Below, piece after piece: positions 26,636 through 35,383 of a stretch of 64,000 bases of DNA. Numbering within the stretch: position 1 is the first letter of the stretch; every line of letters starts with the position of its first letter. Below the pieces are notes generated by a model, which ran no database searches, was not told the DNA's origin, and saw nothing but the letters and a program-made list of their open reading frames with translations. The stretch covers positions 1 through 64,000 of the forward strand of contig NZ_FWXU01000013.1 in assembly GCF_900176345.1 (NCBI RefSeq). Reading direction: 5' to 3'. The DNA is from Rhizobium sp. RU36D. Lineage in GTDB: Bacteria > Pseudomonadota > Alphaproteobacteria > Rhizobiales > Rhizobiaceae. Both the position numbers and the translations under genes were made by a program.

Positions 26636-27382
26636 TCAGTGGTCGGCCAGCAGCCGCCCGAAATCGGTGAAGCGATCCTCGATGCCCGCGAGCCGCAGCA
26701 TCGCCCAGAAGGTCGCCTGGTTGGAGGTCACGACCGGCACGCCGAGTTCCGCTTCCAGCATCGGCACCAGCGGCAGCGTGGGGAAGTCCGTGCAGGTGAT
26801 CAGCAGCGCGTCGCAGCCGGGAACGAAGACCGAGCGGGCATGGGCGGCGACCGCTTCGAGGGGCGTCTCGGCTATGCGCACATAGTCCTGCGGACCTGAT
26901 GCGCCGATGCCCAGGCCGGAAAGACCGATCACCTCGAAGCCATTATCTTCCAGAAAATGCGTTTCATGGGCATTGAGCGCGTCATGATAGGGCGTGGCGA
27001 CGGACAGCCGGGTGGCGCCCAGCGTCTTCAGCGCCTTGATGATGGCAGCCGATGTCGTGACCGCAGGTGCGCCGGTCATCGCAGTCAGGCTGTCAGGCAA
27101 TGCATTCACGGGATTGATCATGGAGCCCGCCGTGCAGGCATAGGCGATGGCATCGACGCGCGCCTGCTTGAGGAGCCCGAAGACCTGCCCTAGATCCTCC
27201 ATCAGATGCGCCTTGCCGGCCTCGCTCTGGGTATCGGCATGCAGCGGCATGCGATGGGTGTGAAACGTCACCCCCTCGGGCATCATGCGCGCCCATTCCG
27301 CCTCGTTTACCGTATTGGTCGGTGGTGTGATCAGGCCGAGCTTGGCGCGCTGGCTATAGGCGGATTTGTGGCGGAGGGTCAT
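26636..27382 (-). CDS. Maleate isomerase/Asp-Glu racemase family protein, cysteine pair intact
   Basis: The 248-aa protein has the fold markers of maleate cis-trans isomerase, arylmalonate decarboxylase and Asp/Glu racemases: KLGLITPPTNTVNEAE at the N-terminus, YACTAGS near residue 82 and LITCTDFPT near 197. The two cysteines at these positions are the usual catalytic pair. A NicE-like maleate to fumarate isomerisation would fit the adjoining maleamate-amidase-like gene. It is the first gene of a three-gene leftward operon and is divergent from the UTRA-type GntR gene. Confidence 0.82.
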   Translation of the reverse strand: MTLRHKSAYSQRAKLGLITPPTNTVNEAEWARMMPEGVTFHTHRMPLHADTQSEAGKAHLMEDLGQVFGLLKQARVDAIAYACTAGSMINPVNALPDSLTAMTGAPAVTTSAAIIKALKTLGATRLSVATPYHDALNAHETHFLEDNGFEVIGLSGLGIGASGPQDYVRIAETPLEAVAAHARSVFVPGCDALLITCTDFPTLPLVPMLEAELGVPVVTSNQATFWAMLRLAGIEDRFTDFGRLLADH

Positions 27383-27435
27383 TGCAATGCTCGGCTGGTT
27401 CGGCTCATGTCGTTACTTATAAACATGAAATGCGT

Positions 27436-27451
27436 CATAATGTCCATACAT
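27436..27451. promoter_or_regulatory. Possible weak copy of the 31.5/40.6-kb operator block
   Basis: CATAATGT (27436-27443) followed by ACAT at the same offset (27448-27451) matches the core of the conserved block at 31544 and 40634 (CATA(A/T)TGT-N4-ACAT). It lies between the divergent isomerase-like and GntR genes. The match is short and could be chance. Confidence 0.3.
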
Positions 27452-27595
27452 TTAAATCCTGGCAAACATTGGCCGGGTGAATATTTGCTTGGGTCATGGC
27501 CGGAAGTATGGGTTGTATGAGCTGGTGGAACCGCGATAGAAGGCGCGATAAGACGCGCAATCAGTAATTTGCTCCTACAATTCGGAGGCGGGCGT

Positions 27596-28372
27596 TTGGA
27601 AAAGATGGAACATCATGACGAGGCGCCGGACGCGGGTAGCGATGGCATTCCCCGCTATGCACAGATCCAGAAGATCCTTGAGGAACGGCTTGTCGACGGA
27701 ACCTATCCGCTCGGCAGCCTCATTCCGCCGGAGATAGAGCTGGCGGCGGAATTCAATTCCAGCCGGACCACGATCCGCGAGGCGCTGCGCTATCTGCGCG
27801 AACGCGGCTATGTTGAGCGGCGGCAAGGGGTGGGCACGCGGGTGATTTCCGACAGCCCGAAATCCGCCTACAACCAGTCCTACACCTCCCTGGAGGAGCT
27901 GTTTCAGGTCGCGATCGAAACCTATTTCGTCATCATGGGCGTCGAGAAGGTCACGCTCGACCATGACCTGGCGGAGCTGGTCGGCGGGCTGCAGGGCGAA
28001 ACCTGGTTCCGGATCAACGGCATCCGCTGGACGGAGGCGGGCGGCAAGCCGCTCTGTTATGTCCAGTCCTATGTGCCCGAGCGCTTCGAGCATCTTCTGC
28101 CGCAACTCATGGACTACCAGGGGCCGTTCTTCGCCGTGCTGGAGCGTCATAGCGGCCAGATCATCGAGGAGGTCGTGCAGGAAATCCGCGCCGTGCCGAT
28201 GCCGGCGGAGTTCGAGCGGCAGTTGGGGCTGAAGCCAGAGTCCTACTCCTTGCAGCTATTGCGGCGCTACCTGACAGAACAGGGCACCCTGATCGCCTCG
28301 TTCAACTGGCACCCGGCGGAACGCATGATCTATACGATGCATATCCACCGGAGCAAAGACAAGAAGGAGTAG
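27596..28372 (+). CDS. HutC-subfamily (UTRA) GntR transcriptional regulator
   Basis: The 258-aa protein has a GntR winged helix (GSLIPPEIELAAEFNSSRTT near residue 39) and a C-terminal UTRA effector domain with CYVQSYVPER and FAVLERHSGQIIEE. A TTG start at 27596 is proposed since GGAGG lies 7 nt upstream; the ATG at 27605 would have a 16-nt spacing. It is divergent from the cysteine hydrolase/lyase/isomerase operon, which it probably controls. It is also a candidate for the shared block at 31.5 and 40.6 kb. Confidence 0.85.
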   Translation: MEKMEHHDEAPDAGSDGIPRYAQIQKILEERLVDGTYPLGSLIPPEIELAAEFNSSRTTIREALRYLRERGYVERRQGVGTRVISDSPKSAYNQSYTSLEELFQVAIETYFVIMGVEKVTLDHDLAELVGGLQGETWFRINGIRWTEAGGKPLCYVQSYVPERFEHLLPQLMDYQGPFFAVLERHSGQIIEEVVQEIRAVPMPAEFERQLGLKPESYSLQLLRRYLTEQGTLIASFNWHPAERMIYTMHIHRSKDKKE

Positions 28373-28402
28373 GGGAGGTGCTAAGGGCCGTTGCGCAAGA
28401 AG

Positions 28403-28726
28403 CCCCCTCACCGAAAAAATCTACGACTTGCCCAAAGGCTAAACCTTAGGCTGCCGACAAACTCTCATTTAGGTCTCTCGACGTTGGTTTCGGCAAAAAA
28501 CATCGCCGTCATGCCGGACTTGATCCGGCATCCAGCAGCGGCGCGTCTGCGCCGCGGGAAGAGTCTATTGCGATCAAAGACTTGATCGCGCTGGATGCCG
28601 GCTCGGAGGCCGGCATGACGGTGATTGTTGTGCCTGTAGACGTTCCGGAACGAGCCTCATCGACTGGTTTTTCAGCAGTCTGTGGCTTAGCCTTTGGCCA
28701 AGTCGTAGATCTTTCCGGTGAGGGGG
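28403..28726. repeat. Composite nested inverted repeat
   Basis: Outer arms at 28403-28445 and 28684-28726 are inverted copies with 39 of 43 positions identical. Inside lies a RIME-like element (28501-28627). The arm on each strand can be read as PLT(G/E)KIYDL(A/P)KG followed by a stop. On the minus strand the right arm belongs to a 20-codon GTG-started frame, 28687-28749, with AGGGGG upstream. I do not annotate it as a gene. The element fills most of the gap between the two convergent GntR genes. Confidence 0.75.
28501..28627. repeat. RIME-like intergenic palindromic repeat, copy 2
   Basis: The left arm begins GTCATGCCGGACTTGATCC (28509 on) and is answered by the inverted GGATGCCGGC...CCGGCATGAC on the right. 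Two inner hairpins are present: GCGGCGC-GTCT-GCGCCGC near 28538-28555 and GCGATCAA-AGAC-TTGATCGC at 28571-28590. It is the inverted counterpart of the copy at 101-221. Confidence 0.72.
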
Positions 28727-28759
28727 TCGATGGCTCTCCGGCCCACCACGTATCACCCC

Positions 28760-29455
28760 CTACCGCCGGCGGGGCTTGGTCGAGAGAATATGCTCCATCA
28801 TGATCGTCGAGGCTGCGTCGCTGTCCCTCGCCTCCAGCGCGGCGAGGATGTCGCGGTGCTGGTTGTTGGACCTGACGATATCGACGTGCTGGTCGAGCAG
28901 GAACTGTTTCAGCAAGGCAAGTGGCAGGGCGGCGGCCGGCGCCAGCATATGCTTGAGCTGTTGCGAGCGGGCCGCCTGCAGGATCAGCTGGTGGAAGCGC
29001 GTGTTGAGCTCCACGAAGCGGGCGAGTGCCGCCTCGCTGTGGTCTGATCCAATGCGGTCGATATCGGCAATGATGCCGGCCGCGCGCTTGAGTTCGGCGG
29101 GTGTTATGCGCTCCGCCGCAACCCCGGCCGTATAGCCTTCCAGCCGCGCCCGCACGTCAAAGGCGATTTCAACTTCGGAGAAGGTGAATTCGGTGACGTA
29201 GCGATGGCGGCTGGAGACGGTGGCGAGCCCGTCCGTGACCAGGCGACGCAGGGCGTCGCGGACCGGCGTGCGGCTGGTGCCGGTCATGGCGGCCAGCATT
29301 TCCTCGGCCAGCAGTTCGCCCGGTTTCAGCGTACCCGTCAGGATCGCATGGCGAATGCCCTGATAGGCGCGCTCTGCCGGCCGCACGGATTTTTGCCCCC
29401 TGTCGGTGTCGACGGGGGCACCCGTTATCGGCGTGGATTGGCCGTCCATGTCCAT
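28760..29455 (-). CDS. FCD-type GntR transcriptional regulator
   Basis: The 231-aa protein has an N-terminal winged helix (LKPGELLAEEMLAAMTGTSR, TPVRDALRRLVTDGL) and a helical FCD domain with DVRARLEGYTAGVAAERI and FHQLILQAARSQQLKHML. The ATG at 29455 is preferred because GGGAG lies 5 nt before it. It lies 49 bp downstream of the second racemase-like gene in the same direction, suggesting an operon of monooxygenase, racemase-like protein and regulator. Confidence 0.86.
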   Translation of the reverse strand: MDMDGQSTPITGAPVDTDRGQKSVRPAERAYQGIRHAILTGTLKPGELLAEEMLAAMTGTSRTPVRDALRRLVTDGLATVSSRHRYVTEFTFSEVEIAFDVRARLEGYTAGVAAERITPAELKRAAGIIADIDRIGSDHSEAALARFVELNTRFHQLILQAARSQQLKHMLAPAAALPLALLKQFLLDQHVDIVRSNNQHRDILAALEARDSDAASTIMMEHILSTKPRRR

Positions 29456-29504
29456 TCGCTCTCCCAGGGTCAATGCGCCATGCCCAAGACCAACAGCCGT
29501 CGTC

Positions 29505-30251
29505 TCAGTGATGCGACAGCAGCGTGCCGAAGCCCTGCACCTTGTCGGTGATGCCGTTCTGGCGCAAGGCCCACCAATAGGTTGCAGTGTTGATGGCGAT
29601 TACCGGCTTGTCTAGCCAGAATTCGGCGATGCCGGCAAGACGCGCCATGGCGAGGTTGGTTCCGACCTGGACGATGGCCTCGATGCCCTCGCCGTCGACC
29701 TCGATGATGGCGTCGCGCAATTCCTTTTCGCTGGCATGGGCGATCAGCATCGGGCTCTGGCATTTCAGGCCCTTGAGATTGACGACCTCGTAACCGCATT
29801 CGGTGAAGAAGCGCTGCACCTGCGCGTCACCAACAGGCATATAAGGCGTGACGACGCCGATGCGCTTGACATTGCCATACATTTTCAGCGCCGCCTGGCA
29901 GGCATCCGAACCCATGGCGACCTTGACGCCGGAGCGCTCCTCGATGCGCTTCTGCAGTTTCACCGATCCGTCGAGCCCGTCCCAAAAGGTTTCGGCCGAC
30001 ATGCCCATGACCAGATAGTCCGGCCCGCAGGTCATCACCGAATCCACCGATTCCATGATCGAGGCTCTGATATTGTCGATCAACGCCAGGAAGTCGGCGT
30101 CGCTATGCACCGGATTGTCGGGAATGGTGATGCGCGAGAAGTGGTTGGTGACGCCCACCGGGCGCATGTCGTCGAATTCCGGCTGGACTGACGTGTTGGT
30201 GGAAGGGGCGATCACGGCGAATTTCTTGCGGTAGCCCAGGCTGTCGACCAT
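29505..30251 (-). CDS. Maleate isomerase/Asp-Glu racemase family protein lacking both catalytic cysteines
   Basis: The 248-aa protein aligns by eye with the paralogue at 26636 over its whole length: AVIAPSTNTSVQPEF at the start, VVTPYMPVGDAQVQRFF mid-protein and NTATYWWALRQNGI near the end. Where the family has its two catalytic cysteines, this protein has MGMSAETFWDG near residue 83 and VQVGTNLAM near 198, with Ser/Met and Gly. Classic two-cysteine isomerisation or racemisation therefore looks impossible. It may be a decarboxylase-like or hydrolytic derivative. It lies 39 bp after the FAD monooxygenase gene. Confidence 0.8.
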   Translation of the reverse strand: MVDSLGYRKKFAVIAPSTNTSVQPEFDDMRPVGVTNHFSRITIPDNPVHSDADFLALIDNIRASIMESVDSVMTCGPDYLVMGMSAETFWDGLDGSVKLQKRIEERSGVKVAMGSDACQAALKMYGNVKRIGVVTPYMPVGDAQVQRFFTECGYEVVNLKGLKCQSPMLIAHASEKELRDAIIEVDGEGIEAIVQVGTNLAMARLAGIAEFWLDKPVIAINTATYWWALRQNGITDKVQGFGTLLSHH

Positions 30252-30290
30252 GGAAAAGTTCCTTCTGGCAAAGATTGGATTGAAAAGGGA

Positions 30291-31493
30291 TCAGGCGACG
30301 TTTTCCAGGTCGCGCAGCGACTGGATCATGGAGGAGCGCATCAGGAAGGCCTTGTGCTGGTCGAAATCATCGACGGTTGCCCTGAGGCTGTCATGATAGG
30401 CCTTGCGCGCCGCCGGGTCGGTCTCGGCCATCATCTTGCGATTGCGCAGGGATTGCTCCTGCACGGTTTCGATGGCCACCTTGCGGCGCTGGCGCGTATA
30501 TCGGCCCATGGTTTCCAGAGGCGCGCCGTTCCACACCTGCACCAGCTTTTCCGCCAGGTTGACGGCGTCGTGAATGCCGCCATTCATGCCCATGCCGCCC
30601 AGCGGATTGTTGAGATGCGCGGCATCGCCGGCCAGGAAGATGCGACCGCTGACATAATCGCCGGCGACCCGTTGATGCACGCGGTAGGCCGTGGCGTGAA
30701 TGATCTCATAGGGACCATCCTTCGGGCACAGCGCCTGGAGCCGGCGTTCCATGGTGTCAGGTGCCTTGATCTGCTCGTCGGTCTGGTTCGGATCGGTCGG
30801 CAGCAGCACGCGCCACAAGGATGGCGTGCGCAACAGCACGGCCCATTCCGAGGGGTCGGTCAGATAGGCGATCGGCGTCAGGTCGTCCATCGCCTCGTTG
30901 AACATGAAGGGCGTCGACATCGACAGGAAGATCTCGGGGATCGTCAGCCCGTCGAAGGAGATGCCCAGCGTCTTGCGGATGACGGAGCGGGCGCCGTCGG
31001 CGGCAATGAGATAACGCCCCTTGTGCTCTTCCTGCGTGCCATCGCCATGCTCGACGGTCAGGGTCACGCCATCGTCGTCCTGGCTGACATCAAGCGCCCG
31101 AGCGCCGTAGACCAGGTCGATCCGGTCATCGGTCTCGATGATCTTGCGGAATTCTTCCGATAGCTTCCACTGCTCGCATTGCAGCCGGTAGGGGTGGCGC
31201 GTCTCGCCCTTCAGCACGCCCAGATCGAAGGTGGCGATCACGCCCTGCGTCCGGTCGCGATACTGCCATTGCGGGCATACCAGGCCGCGCTCCACCAGTT
31301 TGTCGCTGATGCCGAAGCGATCGAGCATGTCGAGCGTCGGCGGATGGAATGTCGAGGCCCTCAAGTCCATCGGCAATTCGCGATGCGATTCGAACAGTGT
31401 TACGGGGATGCCCGCCTCGGCCAGGCTGCAGGCCGCCACGAGACCCACCGGCCCGGCTCCGACGATCAGAACCCGCTCCGTTTTCCCTGTCAT
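30291..31493 (-). CDS. FAD-dependent aromatic-type monooxygenase
   Basis: The 400-aa protein has the three class A flavin monooxygenase motifs: GAGPVGLVAACSLAEAG near residue 11, the DG motif YLIAADGARSVIRK near 160 and the GD motif GRIFLAGDAAHLNNPLGG near 278. Enzymes of this family hydroxylate phenols and hydroxypyridines using NAD(P)H and O2. The ATG at 31493 is preferred, with AAGGAGAAGAGGGG upstream. It starts a leftward operon with the racemase-like and GntR genes. The conserved promoter/operator block lies 51-80 bp upstream. Substrate unknown; an N-heterocycle is a reasonable guess. Confidence 0.87.
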   Translation of the reverse strand: MTGKTERVLIVGAGPVGLVAACSLAEAGIPVTLFESHRELPMDLRASTFHPPTLDMLDRFGISDKLVERGLVCPQWQYRDRTQGVIATFDLGVLKGETRHPYRLQCEQWKLSEEFRKIIETDDRIDLVYGARALDVSQDDDGVTLTVEHGDGTQEEHKGRYLIAADGARSVIRKTLGISFDGLTIPEIFLSMSTPFMFNEAMDDLTPIAYLTDPSEWAVLLRTPSLWRVLLPTDPNQTDEQIKAPDTMERRLQALCPKDGPYEIIHATAYRVHQRVAGDYVSGRIFLAGDAAHLNNPLGGMGMNGGIHDAVNLAEKLVQVWNGAPLETMGRYTRQRRKVAIETVQEQSLRNRKMMAETDPAARKAYHDSLRATVDDFDQHKAFLMRSSMIQSLRDLENVA

Positions 31494-31940
31494 TCCCCTC
31501 TTCTCCTTCGTCTTCATGCCTTGACATCGATCAGGCTCATGTTCATTGTGTACATATTGTTACTACATATCAACATCTAATTTTGTGGAATGTCGATATG
31601 AAGCGACGGAGCGAACGAGGATGCGTGGGTGCAAACGCCAAGCAGTCCTCGGGGTGGAAAAAGGCCTGTTAAAGGCCGCGACAACGAGGGTCCAACGCGG
31701 CCCTCACAGGGAACAGGCTTTGTTGTGCCCGTGCAGGCTATCTGCGTGGAGACGATTGGAGGCGCATGTCGATCGGGACTTCAGAACCCGACGCTGCTGC
31801 TCGCTTGGGATCATCGTTCCCATGCCCCTGTTGCCCGAATGTCATGACATTAGCAGTCCGCCATGCAAGATTGGCGGGCAGCGAAAGCGGGTCTGCAGGA
31901 CATGCATGCCCGAGAGCCTTCACAAGAAAGGAACAGGGGA
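31494..31940. other. Divergent intergenic region, 447 bp
   Basis: No gene is supported. The left part carries the conserved promoter/operator block (31521-31573); the rest forms a long leader before the TRAP solute-binding gene, with no convincing open frame or hairpin of note. Confidence 0.55.
31521..31573 (+). promoter_or_regulatory. Conserved promoter/operator block, TRAP side
   Basis: TTGACA (31521-31526), a 17-bp spacer and CATTGT (31544-31549) are followed by GTACATATTGTTAC and ACATATCAA. The region 31544-31573 matches 40634-40663 at 28 of 30 positions, and the TTGACA spacing is identical. It probably drives the rightward TRAP operon, and a regulator bound there could also control the leftward monooxygenase operon. 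Confidence 0.65.
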
Positions 31941-32885
31941 ATGATCAGGAAATATCTTCTCGCTGCGGCCATGGTCGCAGCTTCGGCTTTCGGCGTTCAG
32001 GCGCAGACGATCGGGCTTGCAACGACCAAAGGCGGCGCCACCGAACAGATCGCCACGGCGTTGGCCAAGACGATCACCGATACGGCGGGCCTGATGGTGC
32101 GGCCGCAGGTCATGGCCAATACATCGCAATATCTGCCGCTCGTGGATAGCGGCCGCGTCGAGTTCGGCATCGCCAACTTTCCCCAGACCGCCAATGCCAT
32201 AACCGGCACCGGCATGTCCGAAGGCCAGCCCAATCCCAATCTGCGCATGGTGGCCTCGCTCATTCCGTTCAATGCCGGGCTGATGGTGGCGGACAAGTCC
32301 GGCATCAAGGACATGGCGGGTCTGAAGGGCCGTAAGGTGCCGCGTTTCCCGGCCAATTCGCTCGGCGATTTCTTCTTCCGCGCCTCGCTTGCCACAGCCG
32401 GCCTGACCTATGACGACGTGTCCAGCGTGCCCATGGCCAACTTCCCGGCGATGTTCGAAGCCTTCAAGGATGGCACCACCGAGGTGACCATCGCCACCGT
32501 CGGCTCCCAGACCGTGTTCGACATGGAAGCGACCCTTGGCCCCGTCTCGTTCCTGAATTTCAAGGCTGGTGACGACAAGGTGCTTGCCGAAATCATGCCC
32601 GGCACGATGCTGAAGACCTGGGGCGATCGTCCCCTGTCGCCCGGCATCAAGGCCGACAGCACCATCCTGTTCTACGACTACACCCTGTTTGCCAACAAGG
32701 ATGTGCCGGACGAGGTGGTCGGCAAGGTTGCCAAGGCCCTGTTTGACGGCAAGGCATCCCTGCAGGCAAGCGGCCCCCTGTGGTCGGAATTCGACCCCGC
32801 CAGGCTCGCCCATGTGCAGACGCTGGACTATCATCCGGGCGCCGTAGCCTTCTACAAGTCGGCTGGCATTTGGGCGGGCAAGTAA
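31941..32885 (+). CDS. TAXI family TRAP transporter solute-binding protein
   Basis: The 314-aa protein has a signal peptide (MIRKYLLAAAMVAASAFG then VQAQ) and the TAXI-type mature start TIGLATTKGGATEQIATALA. NSLGDFFFRASLATAGLTYDD mid-protein and FEAFKDGTTEVTIATVG are typical of the family. It captures an organic-acid-like ligand in the periplasm for the fused permease 4 bp downstream. The ATG at 31941 has AGGGGA directly upstream. Given the neighbouring genes, the ligand may be a dicarboxylate or an aromatic/heterocyclic acid. Confidence 0.86.
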   Translation: MIRKYLLAAAMVAASAFGVQAQTIGLATTKGGATEQIATALAKTITDTAGLMVRPQVMANTSQYLPLVDSGRVEFGIANFPQTANAITGTGMSEGQPNPNLRMVASLIPFNAGLMVADKSGIKDMAGLKGRKVPRFPANSLGDFFFRASLATAGLTYDDVSSVPMANFPAMFEAFKDGTTEVTIATVGSQTVFDMEATLGPVSFLNFKAGDDKVLAEIMPGTMLKTWGDRPLSPGIKADSTILFYDYTLFANKDVPDEVVGKVAKALFDGKASLQASGPLWSEFDPARLAHVQTLDYHPGAVAFYKSAGIWAGK

Positions 32886-32889
32886 GGCG

Positions 32890-34845
32890 ATGGCGATGAT
32901 GGAAGAGACAGGGGCGGCTCTGGCCGCCGAAACGCCAGGCATGACGCCGGCCCGCGTGGCCGAAACCATTCTGGCGCTGGCGGTGCCGCTTCTGGCCACC
33001 ATCTGGATTCTCTCCCTGCCGCAGCGCATCGGTCTGCTCATCTATCCCGAGCAGATCGTTGCGCTGATGCTGGGGGCGGCGCTCGGCGTCGTCTATCTCA
33101 GGCAGATGGACAAGAAGAGCGCCATGGAAAAGCTGCGCGATCACCTTCTCGGTGCTGCCAGCGTGCTGCTCAGCCTCTGGATCTTCCTGCGCTTTCCGAC
33201 ATTGACGGAAGGCGCGCACCTGCACCAGACCGAAGCTCTGGCCATCGGCGTTGCCATCGTGCTCATCGTGATGGATGCCTTGCGGCGCGTCGTCGGCATG
33301 ACGCTGGTGGTCATCTTCGGCCTGATCTTTCTCTACGCGCTGTTTGGCGACTGGGTGCCCGGCGCGCTCACCGGTCGGCCGATCCCGCTGGGCGACCTGC
33401 TGCGCTATCTCGGCACGGATTCCTCGGCGACGCTCGGCCAGACCCTGCAGATCGCCGCCTTCGTCGTCATCATCTTCGTGCTGTTCGGCGGCGTCTTGAT
33501 GTCCGTCGGCGGCGGCGATTTCTTCACGCAACTGGCCACCCGCGTTTCCGGCAACGGCCCCGGCAACACGGCCAAGGTCGCGGTCACCGCGTCTGCGCTG
33601 TTCGGCTCCGTCTCGGGAAGTGCGGTGTCGAATGTCATGTCGACCGGCATCATGACGATACCGCTGATGAAGCGGGCCGGCTTCACCCCCGCCCAGGCCG
33701 GCGGCATCGAAGCGGTTGCCTCCACCGGCGGCCAGCTGATGCCGCCGATCATGGGCGCCGCCGCTTTCCTGATGGCCGAGATCCTGCAGGTGCCGTATCG
33801 GGAAATCGCGCTTGCGGCGCTCTTGCCGGCACTGCTGTACTATCTCTCGATCTATGTGCAGATCGACTTCATCTCGCGACGGGATCGCATCGGTTCGCTG
33901 ACGGACCTGGCACGCTTTCCCATGGCCACCGTGCTGCGTCGCGGCTGGCTGCCCATCCTGGCCTTCGCCGTGCTGCTGGCCTGCATGTTTACCTTCAACA
34001 TGCGGCCGGAGGTGGCAGCGGTCTGGGCAACCGGCGTCATGATCCTCGTCGCCATGGGAGCCTATGCCGCGACCTCCGGCCGGGGTGGCATGACCCCGCG
34101 GGCGGTGTTCGAGGCGCTTGTCGATACCGGCCGCTCGACGGGCGACGTGTTGCTGATCACGGCCGCGGCCGGCATGATCATCGGCCTGCTGTCGATCACC
34201 GGTCTTGGCTTTACGCTCTCGATGTACCTGCTCGATTTCGGCGGCAAGACCATGCTTGGCCTGCTCATCATCACCGCGCTGGTCGGCATCGTGCTGGGCC
34301 TGGGGCTGCCGACAACGGGCGTCTACCTGCTGATGGCGTCGCTGGCAGCACCTTCGCTGGTGGAACTCGGCATCGAGCCGCTTGCCGCGCATATGTTCGT
34401 GTTTTACTTCGGCATTCTCTCGATGATCACCCCGCCGATCGCCATGGCCACCTTCGCGGCTGCCAGCATTGCCGGGGCCAGCCAGGGGCGCACCGACTGG
34501 GAAGCCTTCCGCTTCGGCTGGATTTCCTACATCCTGCCGTTCCTGTTCATCTACAAGCCGGCCTTGTTGCTGGTGGGCGCGCCGTGGGAAGTTGCCTATG
34601 TCGCGGTCAGTTCGGTCGTGGCGCTGGTGTTGGTGACGGGCGGCCTGGTCGGGCATGCGCTGCGCCCGCTCTCCCTGCCGCTGCGCGTCGTGTGGACCAT
34701 CACAGGTCTCGCCACCATCGCGCCCCTGCACACGACGGAGCTTGGCTATTGGCTGGAGGGCGGCATCGCGCTGCTCGGGCTTGTTCTGGTCGTCATGGCC
34801 TTTGCCGGGCCGGTCCTGATGAAGCGCACAGAGGCCGGTCGTTAA
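32890..34845 (+). CDS. TRAP transporter fused permease (DctQM, TAXI type)
   Basis: The 651-aa membrane protein fuses a short DctQ-like N-terminal part (about residues 30-140) to a DctM channel domain. Visible DctM blocks are SGSAVSNVMSTGIMTIPLMK near 239, EAVASTGGQLMPPIMGAAAF near 276 and GLGLPTTGVYLLMASLAAPS near 474. It uses the sodium or proton gradient for high-affinity uptake with the TAXI protein. A long frame on the opposite strand is a composition artefact. Confidence 0.88.
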   Translation: MAMMEETGAALAAETPGMTPARVAETILALAVPLLATIWILSLPQRIGLLIYPEQIVALMLGAALGVVYLRQMDKKSAMEKLRDHLLGAASVLLSLWIFLRFPTLTEGAHLHQTEALAIGVAIVLIVMDALRRVVGMTLVVIFGLIFLYALFGDWVPGALTGRPIPLGDLLRYLGTDSSATLGQTLQIAAFVVIIFVLFGGVLMSVGGGDFFTQLATRVSGNGPGNTAKVAVTASALFGSVSGSAVSNVMSTGIMTIPLMKRAGFTPAQAGGIEAVASTGGQLMPPIMGAAAFLMAEILQVPYREIALAALLPALLYYLSIYVQIDFISRRDRIGSLTDLARFPMATVLRRGWLPILAFAVLLACMFTFNMRPEVAAVWATGVMILVAMGAYAATSGRGGMTPRAVFEALVDTGRSTGDVLLITAAAGMIIGLLSITGLGFTLSMYLLDFGGKTMLGLLIITALVGIVLGLGLPTTGVYLLMASLAAPSLVELGIEPLAAHMFVFYFGILSMITPPIAMATFAAASIAGASQGRTDWEAFRFGWISYILPFLFIYKPALLLVGAPWEVAYVAVSSVVALVLVTGGLVGHALRPLSLPLRVVWTITGLATIAPLHTTELGYWLEGGIALLGLVLVVMAFAGPVLMKRTEAGR

Positions 34846-34921
34846 GACTGGCCGGAACATCCCGGCAGGGCTATGAGACGGTGGCGGTCGCGCCATCGCA
34901 TCAGCCTGCCGGGAGCCCCTT

Positions 34922-35368
34922 ATGACCTTCACCATAACGACCACCGAGACGCCGCAGCAGCAAGACGTGAAAACGCTCGAATATGGGCTGACCGGCTTCA
35001 ACGAGGCCGATGTCGGCCCGTCCAATCGCCGGCCGCTGGCCGTCATGATCCATGGCGAGGCCGGTGCCCTGATCTCGGGTCTTGCCGGCTATACCGCCTG
35101 GGGCTGGCTCTATGTCCAATGGCTCTGGGTGGCGGAGAACCACCGGGGCAGGGGCATGGCGGGCAGGATGCTGGCCGCCGCGGAGCAGGAAGCACAACAG
35201 CGCGGCTGCCACGGCGCCTTCATCGATACCTTCAATCCCAAGGCGGAGATCGTCTACCAGCGGGCCGGCTATGAGCCCTTTGGGACCCTGCCTGACTTTC
35301 CCATGGGCCGCCGCCGCGTTTTCCTGCAGAAGCGGCTGGGGGTGGGTGAGGTGTTTTCACCGGCATAG
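34922..35368 (+). CDS. GNAT family N-acetyltransferase
   Basis: The 148-aa protein has the acetyl-CoA binding motif A as WVAENHRGRGMAGRMLAAAE near residue 71, containing R-x-x-G-x-G/A, and the C-terminal NPKAEIVYQRAGYEPFG block. It would acetylate an amine or amino acid, possibly as detoxification; the substrate is unknown. It lies 76 bp after the TRAP permease and may be co-transcribed. A 42-bp inverted repeat follows immediately. Confidence 0.82.
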   Translation: MTFTITTTETPQQQDVKTLEYGLTGFNEADVGPSNRRPLAVMIHGEAGALISGLAGYTAWGWLYVQWLWVAENHRGRGMAGRMLAAAEQEAQQRGCHGAFIDTFNPKAEIVYQRAGYEPFGTLPDFPMGRRRVFLQKRLGVGEVFSPA

Positions 35369-35383
35369 GCGGATTCGAAAATG

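Noticed and set aside
28403-28726. Possible CRISPR-like structure because of multiple palindromes
   Set aside because: The repeats are inverted and nested, not regularly spaced direct repeats with unique spacers.
28687-28749. 20-codon GTG-started frame VVGRRAIDPLTGKIYDLAKG on the minus strand
   Set aside because: It has an RBS-like AGGGGG but lies inside a repeat arm. It is kept as a finding on the repeat and not as a gene.
32647-35046. 799-codon open frame on the minus strand
   Set aside because: It lies fully antisense to the TRAP fused permease and shows a low-complexity, charged His/Arg/Gly/Asp-rich composition typical of the shadow frame of GC-rich membrane-protein genes. No domain is recognisable.
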